Origin: Faecalimonas sp.
Lineage (GTDB): Bacteria > Bacillota_A > Clostridia > Lachnospirales > Lachnospiraceae
DNA: 22,296 nucleotides
Direction of reading: 5' to 3'
Assembly: GCA_026169575.1 (NCBI GenBank)
Contig: JAPFCT010000194.1
Location: 1-22,296 of the forward strand
Shown piece by piece: positions 16,290-22,296 of the stretch; the first letter of the stretch is position 1, and each line of letters begins with the position of its first letter. The notes under the pieces were generated by a model that saw nothing but the letters and a program-made list of their open reading frames with translations, was not told the origin of the DNA and searched no databases. Made by a program: the position numbers and the translations under genes.

Positions 16290-17366
16290 TTAACGCCCTG
16301 CCTTCACTTTCGAATAAAAAATCGGAAATTGATTTCTGGCAATATGGATTGCCCTTGCAAAACTCAGACAGAGAAAACTACTTTTTGTCCTCAGAATCCG
16401 CAACGCAATTTTTAACATTCTGCTGTCATACGCCTTAGCATCCATCACTAAATCCAAAAACAAAGGATCTCCAAATAACTTCCTGCACCAATCCTTTCGA
16501 TCCCGATGTGACATCCCTGAACGTGGATCGCAGTTTCTCTCCATTGCAGATAAAATATACCTTCCATACAGACTTCCAAGAATCTGTCTGTTTGCTTCTG
16601 TATCCGCCTTCCAGTAGATACACTGTTCATACAGCTTCTGAATGCGCTTCCGCAAAAATTGATAGTAATCCGGAACAAATTCATTTGTCAGGCTTCCGTT
16701 CACTCTTTTTGCATAGTGATAGGGTGCAAAATTCAGCAGATTCATACTGTCTATGTCCATACAGAATTCAATATTAAAGCAAATATCTTCTATAAACTTT
16801 GCTTTTCTATAATCGTTAAAAGTAATTTCCAATTGCTTCAGATATTGCAGATCATAGACTTTATTTACCGGATATCCATACAATGTTTCCCTTTCCATAT
16901 AGATTAATTGCTGATGAATCTGCTCTGGATTTGTTAAATACATTTCTTCAGGAACCCGCACCTCTTTATAAGAAAAATTTCCCTGCCGATCATAATATTC
17001 TAAAACAATGCCAAATAACACAAGCTTTGCCCGATTCTTCTGCAGCGATTGATATACCTTCTCAAGCAGATCTTCCTCGACTGTATCATCTGCATCTACA
17101 AACCATAGGTATTCTCCGGAAGCCTCCCGGATCCCCCGATTTCTTGCCTCACTGACTCCACGGTTCTCTGGCTGTTCAATTAAGCGAATTCTGAAATCTT
17201 TCATTGCAGCTTCTCTTACGATCTCTTTTGTCCGGTCCGAAGAACAATCTTCTACTACAATACACTCCCAGTCTCGAAAGGACTGCCTTTCAATGGATGC
17301 CAATGTGTCTGCAATATATTGCTCAGCTTTATATGCTGGCATTACAATACTAAAAAATGGTCTCAT
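16290..17366 (-). CDS. Family 2 glycosyltransferase
   Basis: The 358-residue protein has an N-terminal GT-A domain (about 1-230) with FSIVMPAYKAEQYIADTL at the start, VVEDCSSDRT (37-46), NRGVSEARNRGI (68-79) and the nucleotide-sugar/metal motif DADD at 91-94. The C-terminal 130 residues are helical and basic with many aromatic residues, common in capsule GT2 proteins and not themselves diagnostic. ATG 17366 lies 3 nt after the upstream stop and has a GGAG site about 9 nt before it. It is a cytoplasmic inverting transferase adding one sugar of the repeat. The sugar cannot be read from the sequence. Confidence 0.9.
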   Translation of the reverse strand: MRPFFSIVMPAYKAEQYIADTLASIERQSFRDWECIVVEDCSSDRTKEIVREAAMKDFRIRLIEQPENRGVSEARNRGIREASGEYLWFVDADDTVEEDLLEKVYQSLQKNRAKLVLFGIVLEYYDRQGNFSYKEVRVPEEMYLTNPEQIHQQLIYMERETLYGYPVNKVYDLQYLKQLEITFNDYRKAKFIEDICFNIEFCMDIDSMNLLNFAPYHYAKRVNGSLTNEFVPDYYQFLRKRIQKLYEQCIYWKADTEANRQILGSLYGRYILSAMERNCDPRSGMSHRDRKDWCRKLFGDPLFLDLVMDAKAYDSRMLKIALRILRTKSSFLCLSFARAIHIARNQFPIFYSKVKAGR

Positions 17367-17369
17367 AAT

Positions 17370-18590
17370 TTATTTCTCCGTCAGTTCTCTGATTAACTCT
17401 ACAATCTTCTTATATGACTCCGGTCTGTCAAACTGTGACTCTGCAACTTCCCTCGCCTTTTTCCCCATCGCTTCCCGCAGTTCTTTACTCTCGTACAGTT
17501 TCTCGATCGCATCTGCCAGAATTTCCTCATCTTCCGGCATAATATTGATTCCAAATCCATCTGTTTCTACTTTCTTTCGGAATTCCGGACTCATGCAGGT
17601 ATTGATCATCGGATGCCCGGAAGCAAGGTAATCGCCAATTTTTGTTACGATACTCTGTGGTGCTTTCTTTACAAACGAATTAACAACGATATCTGATTTC
17701 GCAAGGTATGCTGCCATTTTCTCATACGGAACATAACCGACAAACTCTACATTCTCACAGTGATTTTCCCGTGCCAGTTGTTCCATCTCCTCTTTCAGAG
17801 GTCCCCCTCCGAGAATTTTAATCTTAATGTCCAGTTTTCTTCTCCGGATCAATTCTTCCCCTGTAAGAACAAGTGTCCGGATATCATAGCTTGTCCCGAT
17901 TGTTCCGGCATAAGTGACCCAAAACTCCTCATCTTCTTTCTCGATTTCCGGAGAATATTTTTTTACTCCGGCATCAAATTCCCTGATTTCGTTTCCAACA
18001 TATACCGTCACTTTTGGCACATCCAGTTTTTGGTTTTTTAATGGACGGTCTCTGTATTCATCCGAAGTCCCAACGATACCGGAAACAAGAGAATATACTT
18101 TTTCTGCATCTCTCTGAAGCGGGTAAAACATCACATTACTGATAACCGGAATATCCATCACCATACGCATCGCCTCAGGCCACAGATCATTTACATCCGG
18201 TACAAACGGAATTCCTTTTTTCTTCGCGTATTTTGCAGCGGCAAGCGCTACATCATTTGGAGGAATTTCACAATAAATCAAATCATAGTCGCCTTCCTTT
18301 TCCAACAATGCTGTCAGGTTTTTCGCAGCTACTTTATGACTATGTACTCTTCTAAGATCAATATTCTTCTTATATCCCGGCTCATAAATAAATTTCAAAT
18401 TAAATTTATACTTTGTTTTCTGCACTTCCGAAATATTTCTCTGCGCTTTCTCCCAATGCTGAAATGTTGTTGTGATCAAATCCACATCATATCCTGCATC
18501 CACAAGAAATTCCGACAAAAATTTAAACCTTGTATATCCTTTTTCGTTATCTAACTTAACTCCCATTGTAATTACTGCGATTTTTTTCAT
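17370..18590 (-). CDS. Family 4 glycosyltransferase (WbuB-like)
   Basis: The 406-residue GT-B protein starts MKKIAVITMGVKLDNEKGYT and has GYDVDLITTTFQHWEK in the acceptor domain, IPFVPDVNDLWPEAMRMVMD at mid-length, VTYAGTIGTSYDIRTLV opening the donor domain, ILGGGPLKEEM, and a donor-binding stretch near VKKAPQSIVTKIGDYLASGH. This resembles the WbuB-type GT4 enzymes often coded beside a phosphoglycosyl transferase, where they add the second sugar. ATG 18590 is preferred over TTG 18605 because TTGGAG lies 9 nt before the ATG and would itself be the ribosome binding site. The upstream gene ends 20 nt before. Specificity is unknown. Confidence 0.9.
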   Translation of the reverse strand: MKKIAVITMGVKLDNEKGYTRFKFLSEFLVDAGYDVDLITTTFQHWEKAQRNISEVQKTKYKFNLKFIYEPGYKKNIDLRRVHSHKVAAKNLTALLEKEGDYDLIYCEIPPNDVALAAAKYAKKKGIPFVPDVNDLWPEAMRMVMDIPVISNVMFYPLQRDAEKVYSLVSGIVGTSDEYRDRPLKNQKLDVPKVTVYVGNEIREFDAGVKKYSPEIEKEDEEFWVTYAGTIGTSYDIRTLVLTGEELIRRRKLDIKIKILGGGPLKEEMEQLARENHCENVEFVGYVPYEKMAAYLAKSDIVVNSFVKKAPQSIVTKIGDYLASGHPMINTCMSPEFRKKVETDGFGINIMPEDEEILADAIEKLYESKELREAMGKKAREVAESQFDRPESYKKIVELIRELTEK

Positions 18591-18599
18591 GATTTTATG

Positions 18600-18605
18600 C
18601 TCCAA
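18600..18605 (-). promoter_or_regulatory. TTGGAG site that decides the start of the WbuB-like gene
   Basis: TTGGAG on the minus strand, 9 nt before ATG 18590. Its TTG could be mistaken for a start codon, but it is better read as the ribosome binding site. Confidence 0.65.
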
Positions 18606-18610
18606 TAACT

Positions 18611-19309
18611 TTATTTTACTACTGCTAATGCTGTCCGTAACATGATTTTCAGGTCACTTATAAAACCGAATGTCCTGATATATTCAAGATTATACTTCAT
18701 CTTCTCCGGAAGAATTTTATTCATATAAATCTCATCCACATCTGTCATACCTTTTTGCAGATAAGACTCTATCACATCATCTTCATCCTTATATACAATA
18801 CTTGTACTTGAAGTAATTCCTGCCGGAAGAAGAAGTGTTGCTTTCATTTCATCGGTATAACAATCTACATATTTTTGTACTTCTGGTCTTGTCCCAACAA
18901 ATGTCATGTCTCCCGTCAAAATATTAAACAGCTGCGGGATCTCATCCAGACGTAATTTTCTTAGCTTCTTTCCCACTCTTGTAATCCTGCTGTCTCCCTT
19001 TTCTGTGACAAGAGGTCCTTTTTTATCTGCACCGGTAATCATTGTCCGAAATTTAAAAATCCGGTACTTCCGCCCATATTGCGTTATTCTTTCCTGCCGG
19101 TAAAATACCGGTCCTTTACTGTCCAGCTTGATCCAGCAGGCAATCAAAAACATCACCGGTGATAATAAAATAATAAAAATAAGAACAAGAAACACATCTG
19201 CCATGCGTTTTACACGCAAAGCAGATTTCTTCTTGCTCAAAATTTCATAATATTCTCTTACCGAATCGTTTCTCATATCTTCTGGTAGTTCTGACCATTT
19301 TCTTAACAT
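18611..19309 (-). CDS. Polyprenyl-phosphate sugar-1-phosphate transferase (PglC-like monotopic PGT)
   Basis: The 232-residue initiating enzyme moves a sugar-1-phosphate from a UDP-sugar to undecaprenyl phosphate. It has one hydrophobic re-entrant helix (about 37-61) preceded by basic residues and the core motifs of the bacterial sugar transferase family: GPVFYRQERI (66-75), IFKFRTM (84-90), and KLRLDEIPQLFNILTGDMTF (118-137) with the catalytic Asp122-Glu123 pair, then VGTRPE (138-143). It lacks the N-terminal four-helix domain of WbaP-type enzymes, so it is the small PglC type. The N terminus of about 35 residues before the helix is somewhat long. Its ATG overlaps the end of the aminotransferase gene by 7 nt. 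With a dehydratase and aminotransferase upstream, the first sugar is probably a UDP-4-amino-4,6-dideoxy-N-acetylhexosamine or its acetylated form (inference). Confidence 0.92.
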   Translation of the reverse strand: MLRKWSELPEDMRNDSVREYYEILSKKKSALRVKRMADVFLVLIFIILLSPVMFLIACWIKLDSKGPVFYRQERITQYGRKYRIFKFRTMITGADKKGPLVTEKGDSRITRVGKKLRKLRLDEIPQLFNILTGDMTFVGTRPEVQKYVDCYTDEMKATLLLPAGITSSTSIVYKDEDDVIESYLQKGMTDVDEIYMNKILPEKMKYNLEYIRTFGFISDLKIMLRTALAVVK

Positions 19310-20514
19310 AATCCATGTTCCCTCAATAGCTTCTGAAAAGTATCTATTACGTATTCCTGCTGTTCATCTGTAAGACATGTATGAAGTGGAAGTGTAATTT
19401 CATTTTCATACACTTTATAGGCATTCGGAAAATCCTCGATAGCAAATCCCATATTTTTATAAGCAGTCAATAACGGTAACGGCTTATAATGGACATTGAC
19501 GGCAATGCCTGCTTCTGCCATTTCCTGAATGATTTGATTACATTCTTCTCTCTTTTTACCATTCAGTCTTACAAGGTACAGGTGTCCGTTTGATTTGTTT
19601 CCCTCACTGAAATGCTTCAGCACCTGTACCTGATACGGTTCTAATGCTCTGTCATATCTCTCAATCAGCTGCTTCCTTCTCTCCAGAAGTTTCCCATACC
19701 GATTTAGCTGTACCAGACCGATTGCCGCCATAATATCTGTCATATTCGCTTTGTAATATGGCGCAACAATGTCATACTCCCATCCGCCTGCTTTCATTTT
19801 TGCCAAAGCGTCCTTCGACTGTCCATGCAAAGTAAGAAGCATATACTCTTGATAGATTTCGTCATCTTCTATCCCCTTTAGGCTTTTCCATGTAACCGCC
19901 CCGCCTTCAGCTGTTGTAAGATTCTTAACGGCATGAAATGAAAAACATGTAATATCTGCAATCTGTCCACATTTTTCCCCATTGCGCTCCGAACCAAAAG
20001 CATGTGCTGCATCAGCCATAATCAGAATTCTTCCCAGCGCTTTCTGCTTACTTGTTTTCGCACAATACAGATGTTTCTTTTCCTCCACGATTTCAAATAA
20101 TTCTTTATAATAAGGATAAATAATTCCTGCAAGATCTATCGTAATGATCGCCTTTGTTTTCTCTGTAATTGCTTCTTTTACCTTTTGTGGATCCATGTTG
20201 ATCGAATCCGGAAGTGTATCTACCAGAACCGGGGTTGCTCCCGTATGGCATATTACACTGCATGTAGCAGTAAATGTATATGCAGAAGTAATTACTTCAT
20301 CCCCTGGTCCTATCCCCATAACTCTCAGCGCCATTTCCATGCAGGCTGTTGCCGAGTTAAGGCAAACCGCACGGGTTGTCTGACACATCTGTGCGATTTC
20401 CTTTTCAAACTGTTTTGTCTTTGGTCCGGTTGTGATCCAGCCGCTTCTCAGTGTATCCGCAACAGCGGCAATTTCTTCTTCTGTGATATCTGGCGGTGAA
20501 AATTCTACTCTCAT
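19303..20514 (-). CDS. DegT/DnrJ/EryC1 aminotransferase (PglE-like, UDP-4-keto sugar)
   Basis: The 403-residue PLP enzyme has FSPPDITEEEIAAVADTLRS at the start, SGWITTGPKTKQFE (24-37), GIGPGDEVITSAYTFTATC (67-85), MADAAHAFGSE (166-176) and SFHAVKNLTTAEGG (192-205) with PLP lysine K197. It differs clearly from WecE elsewhere in this locus and carries an insert (about 146-163) before the conserved Asp. Family members aminate the 4-keto group of nucleotide sugars using glutamate. The partner dehydratase gene ends 9 nt upstream, so the expected substrate is UDP-2-acetamido-4-keto-2,6-dideoxyhexose. AGGGAG lies about 6 nt before ATG 20514. If the broken dehydratase is inactive, this enzyme lacks its substrate unless another dehydratase exists in the genome. 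Confidence 0.9.
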   Translation of the reverse strand: MRVEFSPPDITEEEIAAVADTLRSGWITTGPKTKQFEKEIAQMCQTTRAVCLNSATACMEMALRVMGIGPGDEVITSAYTFTATCSVICHTGATPVLVDTLPDSINMDPQKVKEAITEKTKAIITIDLAGIIYPYYKELFEIVEEKKHLYCAKTSKQKALGRILIMADAAHAFGSERNGEKCGQIADITCFSFHAVKNLTTAEGGAVTWKSLKGIEDDEIYQEYMLLTLHGQSKDALAKMKAGGWEYDIVAPYYKANMTDIMAAIGLVQLNRYGKLLERRKQLIERYDRALEPYQVQVLKHFSEGNKSNGHLYLVRLNGKKREECNQIIQEMAEAGIAVNVHYKPLPLLTAYKNMGFAIEDFPNAYKVYENEITLPLHTCLTDEQQEYVIDTFQKLLREHGLC

Positions 20515-20523
20515 AACTTCTCC

Positions 20524-22296
20524 CTACTTTCTTTTGTTTAAAAATTCACTCGGAAGTTTTGACCGTGTATCTGAAAAATCTTTCATCAGTTCACTTGCAA
20601 TCTTCCGGTCCCTTTCTATATCTTCCTGACGGATATGATAAGTCGGAACAATCTTATGGACAATTTCTTTCATTCCCTCTTCTTCCGCATAGGCTGCACG
20701 GTACAACTCTTCCAAATCCTTTAAAAACTGCTGTTCATCAAAGTCGATCGGCTTTCCTATATGGATTAATTTATTTTCTGTACTCTGCAGACCTTCCTCA
20801 TCCATGAGTATCTCCTCGTAAAGCTTTTCTCCCGGTCTTAATCCGGTAAACTTTATATCAATATCCTCCCCCAGTGTATATCCCGACAACCGTATCAGAT
20901 TTTTTGCAAGATCCAGTATTTTAACCGGTTCTCCCATATCCAGAACAAAAATCTCCCCACCTTTTGCACTGGCGCCTGCCTGAAGCACAAGAGAAACTGC
21001 CTCCGGTATTGTCATAAAATATCTGATAATGTCCGGATGCGTGATAGTCACAGGTCCTCCTGCTGCAATTTGTTTCTTAAAAAGTGGAATAACACTTCCA
21101 TTACTTCCAAGCACATTTCCAAAACGTACCGCCACATATTCTGTTTTACTATGGTGACTGAATGTCTGTATGATCATCTCACACATACGTTTGGAAGCCC
21201 CCATAATATTCGTAGGATTTACTGCTTTATCTGTCGAAATAAGTACAAACTTTTCTGCTCCATACATATCCGCTGCCAGCGCAGTCTTATAAGTTCCAAA
21301 AACATTGTTTTTAATTGCCTCATTTGGACTGTCTTACATAAGTGGTACATGTTTATGCGCCGCTGCATGGTATACAATATCAGGTCTGTATTTTGCAAAT
21401 ACACTGTTAAGCTTTCTGCTGTTACGGACAGATCCAATTAATACGACTAAATCTAAATCAGGATATTTCTGTTTCAATTCCTGCTGAATATCATAGGCAT
21501 TATTCTCATAAATATCAAATATAATTAACCGTTTTACCCCGTTGGCTGCAATCTGACGGCAGAGTTCACTTCCTATACTGCCTCCACCACCCGTCACAAG
21601 AACAACTTTATTGCATACATATCTTCCTATTACCTCTGTTTTAGTCTTTATCGGCTCTCTTCCAAGCAGATCTTCAATCTCAACATTTCTCAGTTTCTGG
21701 ACGCTTACCTCCCCTTTTACAAGCTGGTATACTCCCGGAAGTATCTTCAGTTCTGCTGATGTCCGCTTGCAAATCTCTAAAATTGCCTGTATATCTTTCT
21801 TTCTGGCGCTTGGTATTGCAATAATAATCTCATCGATTTTATAGCGCACTGCATTTTCCAGAATTTTATTTCTGCCTCCCACAACCCTGACACCATGGAT
21901 ATAGGTACCATGTTTTTTCGGATCATCATCTATTACGCAACAGATCTTTGCATCAAGTTCCTGACTTAGTTCCAACTCTTTCATCACAATGTCACAAGCT
22001 TCGCCTGCCCCGATGATCATTGTATGCCGCATATGTTCTCCATGAATGTTTCTGCGATAAACCATTCTCGTAAATCTGTATGCAAACCTGGTAATGCAGG
22101 TAAACAAAAACAAAGCAACAAAATAGATAACAAAATAACTTCTGTAAATTGGCTGGTACATCAGAAAATACGCAAGCATATTGAAAATAAGAGACCAGGA
22201 ACAAGCTTCCAGAATATAAATAAGTTCTTTCACACTGGCAAATCTCCACAGACTGCTGTACAGTCTGAAAATGGCAAATATAGCCAGAGTTACAAC
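20524..22296 (-). pseudogene. PglF/WbpM/CapD-type UDP-sugar 4,6-dehydratase, split by an in-frame stop (5' end beyond window)
   Basis: One continuous frame of 591 codons reaches the right edge but holds a TAA at 21334-21336. The part before it has the final membrane segments of the N-terminal four-helix domain, the first nucleotide-binding region (MIIGAGEACD) and the NAD site KVVLVTGGGGSIGSELCRQI, and ends YHAAAHKHVPLM. The part after it resumes in frame with [20 protein letters not shown], then [17 protein letters not shown] (the Ser-Met-Lys type active site of PglF and WbpM), [18 protein letters not shown] and RPGEKLYEE. Family members read Glu after HVPLM, so the lesion looks like a GAA to TAA change. 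The intact enzyme forms UDP-4-keto-6-deoxy-GlcNAc and would supply the aminotransferase downstream. As read, neither fragment holds a complete site. Roughly 40 N-terminal residues lie outside the window. Confidence 0.9.
21334..21336 (-). other. Premature TAA codon in the dehydratase gene
   Basis: The coding strand reads CCA CTT ATG TAA GAC AGT. The frame is intact on both sides, so this is a substitution and not an indel. Base 21336 is A on the plus strand where C would give GAA (Glu). The next in-frame ATG that could restart translation is at 21267, with no obvious ribosome binding site. Confidence 0.9.

Noticed and set aside
16435..16907. Several small overlapping open frames on both strands
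   Set aside because: All lie within the family 2 glycosyltransferase gene and lack start signals or recognisable domains.
21334..21336. Programmed recoding of the stop in the dehydratase gene (selenocysteine, pyrrolysine or readthrough)
   Set aside because: The codon is TAA, not TGA or TAG; the family has Glu at this site; and no downstream stem-loop is evident. A substitution or sequencing error is simpler.

Overview
The window is the interior of one long surface-polysaccharide (capsule or exopolysaccharide) locus. Every convincing gene lies on the minus strand, so transcription runs from base 22296 towards base 1. Genes are separated by only 1 to about 40 nt or overlap slightly, and most carry a purine-rich AGGAG-type ribosome binding site. 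I see no RNA gene, CRISPR array, insertion sequence, internal promoter or terminator; the promoter should lie beyond the right edge. Low GC, strong Shine-Dalgarno sites, the absence of Gram-negative export genes, and protein types common in gut Clostridia point to a low-GC Firmicute, most likely Lachnospiraceae. That placement is inference; no marker gene is present.

Reading in transcription order. (1) 22296-18611, initiation: a membrane-bound PglF/WbpM/CapD-type UDP-sugar 4,6-dehydratase, a DegT/DnrJ/EryC1 aminotransferase, and a PglC-like phosphoglycosyl transferase that would load the first sugar on undecaprenyl phosphate. The dehydratase is split by one in-frame TAA. (2) 18590-14093, four cytoplasmic glycosyltransferases (GT4, GT2, GT4 and a WbbI/Gtf3-like enzyme) that would extend the repeat unit. 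(3) 14091-11088, Wzy-type polymerase and Wzx-type flippase, followed by a 35-codon relic of the 3' end of a different flippase gene. (4) 10970-8051, an MBOAT O-acyltransferase and a DHHW/AlgX-like SGNH protein, which would O-acetylate the glycan outside the membrane. (5) 8011-1, a second modification module: a large multi-pass membrane protein (possible GT-C glycosyltransferase), WecE (dTDP-4-amino-4,6-dideoxygalactose transaminase), a left-handed beta-helix acyltransferase, an ATP-grasp ligase, an RraA-like aldolase, a DPM1/GtrB-type polyprenyl-phosphate glycosyltransferase, and a second multi-pass membrane protein running off the left edge.

The working model is a Wzx/Wzy-dependent polymer begun on a 4-amino sugar. 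It would be O-acetylated by the MBOAT/DHHW pair and decorated outside the cell with an N-acylated 4-amino-4,6-dideoxyhexose delivered on a polyprenyl carrier. The most unusual part is the WecE, acyltransferase, ATP-grasp and RraA series, which could make and attach an uncommon carboxylic-acid or amino-acid substituent. The wzx relic, the premature stop in the dehydratase and a more AT-rich left half suggest a locus that is being reshuffled and may be switched off in this isolate.
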